Source: Arthrobacter livingstonensis
Lineage (GTDB): Bacteria > Actinomycetota > Actinomycetes > Actinomycetales > Micrococcaceae
Assembly (NCBI RefSeq): GCF_003219815.1
Contig: NZ_QJVD01000003.1
Span: 62,001 to 126,000, forward strand
Length of the DNA: 64,000 nucleotides
Direction of reading: 5' to 3'
The notes under the pieces are model-generated. The model saw nothing but the letters and a program-made list of their open reading frames with translations. It was not told where the DNA came from and made no database searches. Within the stretch, counting starts at the first letter, position 1. Each line of letters opens with the position of its first letter. The position numbers were made by a program, and so were the translations under genes. Positions 28,222 to 35,197 of the stretch are shown piece by piece.

Positions 28222-28387
28222 TCATCCTCAAATGTGGGCCGCATGGTGAAACTATTCTCGGCGCCGGCCGGGCAGGAGGGCAGTGAACGGGAACAAGCGG
28301 ACGTTTTCACCCCTTGTATTAAGCAGGATATCGTAGAGGCAAAAGGCCGCCGCCCGGAATCTCGCCAAAACTCAGGAGGAATCTGAC

Positions 28388-29083
28388 GTGACAGATTTGA
28401 TTGACACGACGGAAATGTATCTGCGCACCATCCTGGAGTTGGAAGAAGAGAACATTGTGGCGCTGCGTGCCCGGATTGCCGAGCGCCTGCACCATTCTGG
28501 CCCCACCGTTTCCCAGACCGTGGGGCGCATGGAACGCGACGGGCTGGTCATCGTCTCCGGCGACCGGCACCTGGAGCTGACCCCTGCCGGCCGGGACAAG
28601 GCCACCCGCGTCATGCGCAAGCACCGCCTGGCCGAGCGCCTGCTCTCCGACGTCATTGGCTTGGACTGGGCCTACGTCCACGAAGAGGCCTGCCGCTGGG
28701 AACACGTCATGAGCGAGCGGGTGGAACAGCGGTTGTTTGAACTGCTGGGCAAGCCCGAGGAATCGCCGTACGGCAACCCGATCCCCGGACTGGAGGAACT
28801 CGGCGGAAAGGTGTCGCCCGTCTTTGCCGCCGGCCTGGTGACGTTGGTGGAGGCCATGAACACCTATTCCCCTGAACAGTCGGTCACCATCCACCGGCTG
28901 TCCGAGCGGATCCAGGTGGAGCCGGAGTTGTTGACCCAGCTCGACGAGGGCGGCCTGCGCCCCGGTGCCACCATTTCGCTGGCCCAGGTGGGCGAATACA
29001 TTTCGGTGCGCGTGCCCGGAATTGACGGGGCGCTGGAGCTTCCTCCCGAGGTGGCGGCGCACGTTTTTGTCTCCATGAACTAG
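28388..29083 (+). CDS. DtxR/IdeR-family iron-dependent transcriptional repressor
   Basis: 231 residues. Winged helix (about 1-65, with TVSQTVGRMERDGLV), dimer and metal domain (about 66-140) and SH3-like domain (about 155-231). The metal ligands are at the same numbers as in Corynebacterium DtxR: M10, H79, E83, H98, C102, E105, H106. C102 favours iron over manganese sensing. It starts with GTG behind AGGAGGAA. With Fe(II) it should repress iron-acquisition genes such as the siderophore-interacting protein gene at 6121-6975. It sits directly upstream of the riboswitch-controlled hydrolase genes but with a separate promoter region. Confidence 0.95.
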   Translation: MTDLIDTTEMYLRTILELEEENIVALRARIAERLHHSGPTVSQTVGRMERDGLVIVSGDRHLELTPAGRDKATRVMRKHRLAERLLSDVIGLDWAYVHEEACRWEHVMSERVEQRLFELLGKPEESPYGNPIPGLEELGGKVSPVFAAGLVTLVEAMNTYSPEQSVTIHRLSERIQVEPELLTQLDEGGLRPGATISLAQVGEYISVRVPGIDGALELPPEVAAHVFVSMN

Positions 29084-29110
29084 GCCGTCCGCCCAGCCGC
29101 CGTTAGGCGC

Positions 29111-29200
29111 TTGACATTGAAATTGTCAAATATAACGGAATTATCACGGTGGCAATTTGTACCGTATAGTAACAACTTGGCGCTGTAACCGAAGCGTTAC
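29111..29200 (+). promoter_or_regulatory. Promoter region of the M23 peptidase gene, with two inverted repeats
   Basis: TTGACA (29111-29116), N7, TGTCAA (29124-29129) is followed by AT-rich sequence, a -10-like TATAGT at 29165-29170, then GTAAC-N6-GTTAC at 29185-29200. The last is similar to sites bound by the actinobacterial cell-wall regulator MtrA, which controls M23 and NlpC/P60 genes in Corynebacterium; that link is an inference. The promoter before the second riboswitch shares TTGTACCGT with this one (29157-29165 region). Confidence 0.45.
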
Positions 29201-29203
29201 CGT

Positions 29204-29455
29204 CCTCTGACACCGAGCCTTGCCTTCAGAGTGCGGAATTAAGCAATTTCTGGCAAGGACGGGGGAACCACAACCGGCGGACCGACCAGTCCGCCTTGGG
29301 GTGAAGCCAGGTCTGGAACCACTCGCAACTCATTGACGTACCCTCCATGGCGGGGCTGTGCGTTGGGTATGGCGCGTGCCAAGGGCCGGCCGGATCAAAA
29401 GTTACACTCTCTGATCCGAATCCGACAGCTAACTCCGCAGGTGCTTTCAGAGAGG
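29204..29455 (+). ncRNA. ydaO-type c-di-AMP riboswitch, copy 1
   Basis: The conserved blocks are GACGGGGGAACCACA, TTGGGGTGAAGCC and CCGAATCCGACAGCTAAC followed by TCCGCAGG. CCTCTGA (29204-29210) pairs with TCAGAG(AG)G (29447-29455) as closing stem P1. The ligand is cyclic di-AMP; in this class binding normally turns expression off. It precedes an M23 peptidase gene, the known actinobacterial context for this class. The 3' P1 strand includes the AGAGG that serves as the gene's ribosome site. Confidence 0.92.
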
Positions 29456-29461
29456 TAATTA

Positions 29462-30271
29462 GTGTCAGAGGTCAAGCAGCACGGACGCCGCAGGGCGATT
29501 TCGCCCTCCACCTTCGTTGAAGAGTCCTTCGCGCCAACCCGCCGCGAAGTACTTGCGGCCGAGCGTTCCACCGCCACGCCGCACGGTTCGCTGGGTGCCC
29601 TGATTCGCACCGGCCTGGCCAACGGCGCCAGCCAGAAGGTGGGGATTGCGCTGGCTGCCACGGGCCTGGCCCTTGCCGTCACCATGCCGTCCGCCACCGG
29701 CGTTTCACTGGCTAGCGTTGACACCACCCCCGCCACTGTCGCCGAGTCAGTGGTGACCGCAGCCTCCGACGTTGCCATCAACTTCGATTCACCCGTTGTT
29801 GCCAGTGCGTTGAACCCCGACGGACAGCTGAAGGAAACGCTGAAGGTCAAGGCCTCCAACGTCACGCCCCAGGCCTCGAAGGGAACGCTGTCCACACCCC
29901 TTAAGGTCCTTACGCCGTCGTCGCCGTTTGGCGGACGCATCAACCCGCTCACCGGCGCGCCGGGTGAAGTGCACACCGGCCAGGACTATGCCGTGCAGTG
30001 CTCCACAGACGTCTTTGCCGCCGCAGGCGGGACCGTGACGTTTGCCGGCTGGCACCAGTTTGGCGGAGGCAACCGTGTGGTGATTGACCACGGCAACGGC
30101 CTGTCGACGTCGTACAACCACCTGAGCTCCATTGGCGTCAAGGTCGGCCAAAAGGTTGAGCGCGGGGACAAGGTGGCCCTTAGCGGCACCACGGGCGCCT
30201 CCACTGGCTGCCACCTGCACTTTGAGGTCATCATCGATGACGAGACCGTAGACCCCCTGGGATGGCTTTAG
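29462..30271 (+). CDS. Secreted M23-family peptidoglycan endopeptidase
   Basis: 269 residues starting with GTG 6 nt after an AGAGG site inside the riboswitch. A long n-region (1-55, Arg-rich) precedes a hydrophobic segment (about 58-82) for export. A Ala/Thr/Val-rich linker follows, and the LytM domain starts at about 150 (TPSSPFGGRINPLTGAPGEV). The zinc ligands are in HTGQD and HLHFE. The enzyme cleaves peptide bonds in peptidoglycan. Its expression should fall when c-di-AMP rises. Confidence 0.94.
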   Translation: MSEVKQHGRRRAISPSTFVEESFAPTRREVLAAERSTATPHGSLGALIRTGLANGASQKVGIALAATGLALAVTMPSATGVSLASVDTTPATVAESVVTAASDVAINFDSPVVASALNPDGQLKETLKVKASNVTPQASKGTLSTPLKVLTPSSPFGGRINPLTGAPGEVHTGQDYAVQCSTDVFAAAGGTVTFAGWHQFGGGNRVVIDHGNGLSTSYNHLSSIGVKVGQKVERGDKVALSGTTGASTGCHLHFEVIIDDETVDPLGWL

Positions 30272-30321
30272 TCCCTGCACAAGGGGGTCTAGGTCACGAC
30301 TTAGAGACACTACCGTGACCT
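30249..30321 (+). terminator. Two nested inverted repeats at and after the M23 stop codon
   Basis: TAGACCCCCT (30249-30258) pairs with AGGGGGTCTA (30282-30291); the loop contains the stop codon at 30269-30271. A second pair, AGGTCACG (30291-30298) and CGTGACCT (30314-30321), follows at once. They separate the M23 gene from the promoter of the second riboswitch gene. Either or both may terminate. Confidence 0.55.
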
Positions 30322-30332
30322 GAACGTGACAT

Positions 30333-30361
30333 TGGCAAAAAACTGTTGTACCGTCATAACC
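30333..30361 (+). promoter_or_regulatory. Promoter of the second riboswitch transcript
   Basis: TTGGCA and CATAAC are separated by 17 bp in the AT-richer stretch before the riboswitch. The intervening TTGTACCGT is shared with the promoter of the M23 riboswitch, which suggests co-regulation. Promoter boxes were picked by eye. Confidence 0.5.
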
Positions 30362-30394
30362 GCGCCAACTTCGAATCAAGCTGGCGCCTGTGAG

Positions 30395-30608
30395 TGGATT
30401 GCCTAGCTCTGCCACCGCTCACGGTCCGTTCGTATCAATCGTCTGGCAGGGGCGGGGGAACCAATATCGGGCTTCTTTTATTAGAAGAAGTCCTAGGGGT
30501 GAAGTCGCAAAGCATTCGCCAGGGAAAACAATTCCTTGACAGGGTGCGGAGCGGCCGGGTGACTCCCATCCGAATCCGACAGCTTACCTCGCAGGCTTTG
30601 GGAGAGGA
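30395..30608 (+). ncRNA. ydaO-type c-di-AMP riboswitch, copy 2
   Basis: Conserved blocks CTGGCAGGGGCGGGGGAACC (30443-30462), CTAGGGGTGAAGTCGC (from 30493) and CCGAATCCGACAGCTTACC followed by TCGCAGGC (from 30570). The P3-type hairpin here is TTTATTAGAAG-rich and differs from copy 1, so the two are not a recent duplication. It controls the NlpC/P60 gene that starts 7 nt after the final GGAGAGG. Boundaries are approximate. Confidence 0.92.
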
Positions 30609-30614
30609 TCCTTC

Positions 30615-31406
30615 TTGTCTTCAAACACTGCCCTCGGGCGCCACCGCGCCGAGGTTGTTAAGACCAGCCCGATCTCCGTCATCACGAAAGCCGTCAGCTC
30701 CAATGTCGGCGGTGTCGGACGCCAGGCCGCTGTAATCGCAGCAGCCTCCGGACTAGTCCTTACTTCCGGCATTGCAGCCAATGCAGCCACCCCCACCGTG
30801 GAGCGCGCCTCCGACGGTGGAACCACGCTTAGCCAAAACTCGGAGCTGGCCTCCGCAGTCACGGCGGCTTCCACGGTGAAGATCTCCTTCGCCAGCCCTG
30901 TCATCAAGTCCACGCCGGCGCCTGTTGTTGAAGCACCCGTCGTGGCAGTCCAGAGCAATGAAGTTGTTGCAGCGCCGGCCGCTCAGGCGGCTCCGGCACC
31001 GGCAGCAGCGCCGGCAGCAACCATCACCACCACTGAAGCTCCCGCAGCACCGGCTCCCAAGCCCGCTGCAAAGAGCGGCATTGGCGCCACCATCGCAGCT
31101 GCGGCCCTGGCCCAGCTGGGCGTGGCACAGGATTGCACCATGCTGGTCACCCACGCCATTGCCGCAGCCGGCATCAACTTCCACGGCTGGCCGGCAGGCT
31201 ACCTCGCCCTGGGCCGTACGGTTTCCCAGGGTGAAGCACAGCCCGGAGACCTCATTTACTACGCAGACGGTGGCGTGGGCATGGCCCACATCGCCGTTTA
31301 CATTGGTAACGGCCAGGCCGTCCATGGCGGCTTCCAGGGCAGCACCGTTGTCTACTCGGTCAACGTCGGCGGCTCCGCCCCCGTCTTCATCGCGATGGGC
31401 CACTAA
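30615..31406 (+). CDS. Secreted NlpC/P60-family cell-wall endopeptidase
   Basis: 263 residues. A TTG start at 30615 fits the GGAGAGG 7 nt upstream and the frame that gives a signal peptide (about 30-60, QAAVIAAASGLVLTSGIAANA). An Ala/Pro-rich linker (about 105-150) leads to the NlpC/P60 domain with catalytic Cys in QDCTMLV, His in MAHIAVYIG and third residue near AVHGGFQG. It cleaves stem-peptide bonds in peptidoglycan. Both the signal peptide style and the control resemble those of the M23 gene upstream, so the pair likely acts together in wall turnover. Confidence 0.93.
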   Translation: MSSNTALGRHRAEVVKTSPISVITKAVSSNVGGVGRQAAVIAAASGLVLTSGIAANAATPTVERASDGGTTLSQNSELASAVTAASTVKISFASPVIKSTPAPVVEAPVVAVQSNEVVAAPAAQAAPAPAAAPAATITTTEAPAAPAPKPAAKSGIGATIAAAALAQLGVAQDCTMLVTHAIAAAGINFHGWPAGYLALGRTVSQGEAQPGDLIYYADGGVGMAHIAVYIGNGQAVHGGFQGSTVVYSVNVGGSAPVFIAMGH

Positions 31407-31428
31407 GCAACAAGCAACAAAACAGCAC

Positions 31429-31465
31429 CGAAAAGGGACCCGCCCACAAGACGGGTTCCTTTTCG
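31429..31465 (+). terminator. Intrinsic terminator of the NlpC/P60 gene
   Basis: CGAAAAGGGACCCG (31429-31442) pairs with CGGGTTCCTTTTCG (31452-31465), with one mismatch and a 9-nt loop. The T-rich strand makes it work in the plus direction. Confidence 0.85.
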
Positions 31466-31533
31466 TTAACATGCTCGTCCAACATGCAGAGCTTCACTTC
31501 CGGGCACCCGCAACTGCGGGTACCCGGAAGTGG

Positions 31534-33240
31534 TCATTCAGCCTGCGTCGACCGATGGCGGCCGGTGGCTGGATTGCCGCCGGCTGCCAGTGGGGTGGCG
31601 GGCGCCATCGGGGTGCCGGCTGCCAGTGGGGTGGCGGGCGCCAGCGGGGTGGCGGCAGCATCGCCTTCGGACGGCCCGCCAACTATTCCTGCCTCGGCAG
31701 CCACCGCCGGCTCCCTGTCAATGGTGGTGGCCAGTGGGATCTCCTTGACGAAGCACAGGAGGATCCCGGCCAGCAGCAGCAGGGGAACCATGTAAACAAA
31801 GATCGGGGTCAGCGCGTCGCTGTACGCGCCAATGATGACGCTGCGCACCTGCTCCGGGAGCTGGCGCACAATGGCTGGGGTCAGGGAATTGATGCTGCCC
31901 TGGGTGCCGGTGCCGCCGGCAGACATGCGCTCGGTGAGTATCTGGGCCAGCCGGTGTGCAAAGAGGCTGCCTACGACGGCGGAGCCCAGGGACGCCCCGA
32001 TCTGCCGGAAGTAGTTGTTGGAGGCAGTGGCCATGCCCACCTGCGAATTGGGGAACTGGTTTTGGACGATCAGCACCAGGATCTGCATGCAGGTTCCCAA
32101 CCCGATCCCCATGATGGCCAGGTAGACGCAAATCAGGTAGACGGGCATGGTGGCGGTCATGGTGGAGAGCAGCACCAGGGCGCCTGCCACGATGAACATG
32201 CCCGTGATGGGCAGCCACTTGTACCGGCCGGTCTTGCTGACCAGCTGGCCTGAGACGATGGACGTCACCAGCAGTCCGGCCATCATGGGGATCATGAGGA
32301 ACCCGGCCTGCGTGGCGTTGGCGCCGGTGACCATCTGCAGGAATGTGGGCAGGTAGGCCAGCGTGCCGAACATGGCGATGCCGGTGATGAGGCCGGCCGC
32401 CGTCGTCAGGTTGAAGTTGCGGTCCTTGAACAGGTGCAGGGACATGATGGGGTGCTCCGCCTTGTGCTCAACCCAGATGAAAGCGGCGGCCGCAATCAGT
32501 GTGCCGGCGCCCATGCCGATGATCTGGGGGGAACCCCAGTCGTACTTGGTGCCGCCCCAGGTGCTGACCAGCACCAGCAGGGTTGAGGTGATGCCCAGCA
32601 GTGCCATGCCGGCCACGTCCACCCGGGCCTTCTGGCGCGGGTGTGCCGGCAGCCGCAGGAAGAAGATGGCTGAAATGATCGCCAGGATACCCAGCGGAAT
32701 GTTCATCCACAGGCCCCAACGCCACCCGATGCCGTCCGTGAACCAGCCGCCCAGCAGGGGGCCGGCCACGGAGGACAGGGCAAAGACGCCGCCCATGATT
32801 CCCATGTAGCGCCCGCGCTCCCGGGCGGGCACCACATCGGCGATGATGGCCTGCGAAAGCAGCATCAAGCCGCCTCCGCCCAGACCCTGCACGCCGCGGC
32901 CAATGATCAGCCACGTCATGTCCTGGGCGAATCCGCCAACGATGGAACCGAGGATGAACACTGAAATGGCACCGATGAACAGGCCCTTGCGGCCCATCAG
33001 GTCGCCCAGCTTGCCATAGATGGGCAGCATGATGGTGGACGCCAGGATGTAGATGGTGATGACCCACAGCATCTCGCTCACGCCGTTAAGTTCGCCCACG
33101 ATGGTGGGCAGTGCCGTGCTGAAGATGGTCTGGTCAAGCGAAGCGAGCAGCATGGTCAGCATCAGGCCGGCAAAAACGAGCAGGATGCTGCGGTGGTCGG
33201 AGACGGTGGGCGGCTGCGCCGATTGGGTGGTTGTTGCCAT
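31534..33240 (-). CDS. DHA2-family (EmrB/QacA-type) MFS drug exporter
   Basis: 568 residues with 14 predicted membrane helices. Starts VFAGLMLTMLLASLDQTIFSTALPTIVGEL, whose key motif is LDQTI-STALPTI. Motif A-like GKLGDLMGRKGLF and motif C-like (GPLLGGWFTDGIGWRWGLWMNIPLG) are present. Proton-driven export of toxic compounds is likely. The C-terminal ~50 residues are a Pro/Ala/Thr-rich tail with a duplicated 12-residue unit. The TetR gene is directly upstream on the same strand (95-bp gap), so the pair is probably one operon. Confidence 0.94.
   Translation of the reverse strand: MATTTQSAQPPTVSDHRSILLVFAGLMLTMLLASLDQTIFSTALPTIVGELNGVSEMLWVITIYILASTIMLPIYGKLGDLMGRKGLFIGAISVFILGSIVGGFAQDMTWLIIGRGVQGLGGGGLMLLSQAIIADVVPARERGRYMGIMGGVFALSSVAGPLLGGWFTDGIGWRWGLWMNIPLGILAIISAIFFLRLPAHPRQKARVDVAGMALLGITSTLLVLVSTWGGTKYDWGSPQIIGMGAGTLIAAAAFIWVEHKAEHPIMSLHLFKDRNFNLTTAAGLITGIAMFGTLAYLPTFLQMVTGANATQAGFLMIPMMAGLLVTSIVSGQLVSKTGRYKWLPITGMFIVAGALVLLSTMTATMPVYLICVYLAIMGIGLGTCMQILVLIVQNQFPNSQVGMATASNNYFRQIGASLGSAVVGSLFAHRLAQILTERMSAGGTGTQGSINSLTPAIVRQLPEQVRSVIIGAYSDALTPIFVYMVPLLLLAGILLCFVKEIPLATTIDREPAVAAEAGIVGGPSEGDAAATPLAPATPLAAGTPMAPATPLAAGGNPATGRHRSTQAE
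31582..31653 (-). repeat. 36-bp in-frame duplication in the MFS exporter tail
   Basis: Units 31582-31617 and 31618-31653 match except for a few bases. They encode Pro/Ala/Thr-rich 12-residue units near the C-terminus. It is another multiple-of-three repeat in a disordered tail. Confidence 0.9.
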
Positions 33241-33335
33241 GGTGTGTTCCTTGCGAGGGGGAGTGTGAAACCGGTGCTTTGAAAGTGTGTGAAGGTCCGA
33301 CGGCGCCGCTGCCGCCGGCTTTGCGCGAAGCGGGC

Positions 33336-33989
33336 TTACGGCCAGTGCTCGTTAACGGTGATGCGTTGGATCAGTTCAGAGGCTCCACGCACCAGGTCCT
33401 CGCGCGTCTGCGTGAAATTTCCCGCCACCCACTTTTGCATGGCGTAGCGCATGGCACCGGAGACCAGGGACACCACCATCCGGGCCTCGTCTTCGAGGTC
33501 CGGGGTGGCCGCCACGCTGCGTCCCTGAAACAGGTAGCGCGCCATGACATAGCCGACGAACGATTCCTCGGCCTCGCTGATGCGGACCTTTTCCTGGTTT
33601 AACAATTCCGGCGTTTGGTGGATCAGCTGGTGGCGGGCGCGGAACAGTTCCAGGTTTGCATCGCTGTCCACCACGGTTCCGGCGATCATGTTGAACAGGT
33701 CGCCAAAAACGCTGGAACCGGTGCCTTCGACAAAGCCGGCCACCAGTTCCGCCGATGGAAGCGCCTTTTCGGCGGAGAGATAGACCCCTTCCCTGGAGCC
33801 GAAATAGTTGAAGAAGGTGCGCTGGGAGACCATGCTGGCCTCGCAGATCATCTCCACCGTGACGTTTTCATAGCCGTGGTCCAGGGCCAGGGCGATGGCT
33901 GCGCGCCGGATGGCCAGGCTCGTTGCGGCGCGCTTCCTAGACCGGAGCGTGCCAGCGGGGCCGGAGCTAGCCGGCAAGGACATGGTCAC
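33336..33989 (-). CDS. TetR-family transcriptional regulator
   Basis: 217 residues from the GTG at 33989, which has AAGGAG 6 nt upstream; ATG at 33983 would be spaced 12 nt. The helix-turn-helix is NVTVEMICEASMVSQRTFFNYF. The ligand-binding half has DANLELFRARHQLIHQTPELL. It precedes the DHA2 exporter gene and likely represses the operon. The target operator is not obvious in the upstream AT-rich 34065-34130 region. Confidence 0.92.
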   Translation of the reverse strand: MTMSLPASSGPAGTLRSRKRAATSLAIRRAAIALALDHGYENVTVEMICEASMVSQRTFFNYFGSREGVYLSAEKALPSAELVAGFVEGTGSSVFGDLFNMIAGTVVDSDANLELFRARHQLIHQTPELLNQEKVRISEAEESFVGYVMARYLFQGRSVAATPDLEDEARMVVSLVSGAMRYAMQKWVAGNFTQTREDLVRGASELIQRITVNEHWP

Positions 33990-34231
33990 GGTTTTCTCCT
34001 TCGTTATGCGAACCGTCGGGTGCGGATCGGGTGGCCACTGTGCGGCGGTTAATCGGAACATCAACCACTATAAGTGCAGACCCTGAATAAATGCAGTGAA
34101 TGCAAGTTTGGAATCCCAGTCCCTTGCACCCCCGTCTGGGCGCCAGATCTGTGTTCTCGGGCAGGGCCGAGTCCACGGCCAAGGCCTGGGCTTCTCCCGG
34201 CTAGCATGGGATCCATGGTCATTGGAACAAG

Positions 34232-34870
34232 GTGCCCGTGCAGGCCGTGATCCTGGCCGGCGGGCTGTCGCGGCGCCTGGGCGGCGTGCCCAAGGCCGGG
34301 CTGCTGGTCGGCGGAGAAACGCTGTTGTCCCGGACCGTCCGCGCTGCCAAATCCGCGATGGACACGGAGGGTGGTGCGGGCGCCCGGGGGAGGGTCTCCA
34401 TCGTCGGTCCCGTGGATGGCGTGGCGGGATGGCTGGGGATCCGGCCGCGGTCCGCCCAAGTGTTACTGGTCCAGGAGGAACCGCCATTTTCCGGACCGGC
34501 GTCGGGCATCGCCGCTGGGCTGGCAGCGCTCGAAGGCACAGAGGGGTGCGTGCTGGTCCTGGCGTGTGACATGCCGCAGGCGGGCCAAATCGCCGCACTG
34601 CTGGTTGTGGCATTGGCAGAATGCGCGGAGGGGGAGGGCGTCATGGCCGTCGACGGCGGCCGCAGGCAGCCGCTGGCCGCAATCTACCCGCTGGGGCCCC
34701 TTCGTGACGCGGTCGAGGCGGCGCGGGCGGCGCACCGGTTGGACAATGCCTCGGTTTTCTCCCTGGTTGCTAGTGTGAACACCAAGGAATGTGCCGTGCC
34801 GGCGGGACTGGCGTCGGACATTGACACGTGGGACGACGCGCGCTTGCACGGAATCGCCGCTCCGCTTTGA
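34232..34870 (+). CDS. MobA-like molybdenum cofactor nucleotidyltransferase
   Basis: 212 residues. The N-terminal nucleotide-binding loop AVILAGGLSRRLGGVPKAGL is the family signature (LAGG-S-R-K). A later LACDMPQAG supplies the metal-binding Asp, and RRQPLAAIYPLGPL is typical for MobA. MobA attaches GMP to Mo-molybdopterin, but related MocA uses CMP, and some members act only as regulators. The GTG start at 34232 is uncertain; GTG 34238 is an alternative. It leads a cluster with DUF6457 and moeA. Confidence 0.88.
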   Translation: MPVQAVILAGGLSRRLGGVPKAGLLVGGETLLSRTVRAAKSAMDTEGGAGARGRVSIVGPVDGVAGWLGIRPRSAQVLLVQEEPPFSGPASGIAAGLAALEGTEGCVLVLACDMPQAGQIAALLVVALAECAEGEGVMAVDGGRRQPLAAIYPLGPLRDAVEAARAAHRLDNASVFSLVASVNTKECAVPAGLASDIDTWDDARLHGIAAPL

Positions 34871-34906
34871 GCTGGCCCGGGGGACCGGGACGGGAAGGTC
34901 ACAGGG

Positions 34907-35197
34907 ATGGACAACAACGACGAGGTTTTGGACGCGTGGCTGGCAAAACTGCTCGCGGCCTTTGAGATTGCCGATATTGATGTCGACGTCCATGCCGTGC
35001 TGAACTTGGCCGGGGTGGCGGCACACTCGGTGGTGCGCCCGGCAGCGCCGCTGACCACCTTCGTGGCCGGGCTGGCGGCCGGGCTTGCGGCAGGGTCCGG
35101 CCAGGCAGGCGAGGGCCCGGCGATGGCTGCGGCACTGGACCTTGCCAAGCAGCTGGCCGCGGCACAGGCCCCCGCAGCGTCCCCCGCGTCCGAATAG
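34907..35197 (+). CDS. DUF6457 domain-containing protein
   Basis: 96 residues starting MDNNDEVLDAWLAKLLAAFE. The rest is a helical, Ala/Leu-rich domain with VLNLAGVAAHSVVRPAAPLTTFVAGLAAG as its core (key residues HSVVRPAAPLT). This small actinobacterial family occurs between mobA-like and moeA genes and may assist cofactor maturation; the function is not established. Its stop codon directly abuts the next GTG start. Confidence 0.85.
   Translation: MDNNDEVLDAWLAKLLAAFEIADIDVDVHAVLNLAGVAAHSVVRPAAPLTTFVAGLAAGLAAGSGQAGEGPAMAAALDLAKQLAAAQAPAASPASE

Noticed and set aside
28388-29083. Manganese-type MntR assignment
   Set aside because: Cys at position 102 and the C-terminal SH3-like domain fit the DtxR/IdeR iron group better.
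34065-34231. Operator for the TetR regulator at TGCAGTGAATGCA
   Set aside because: Only 4-bp arms pair, which is too weak to claim a site.
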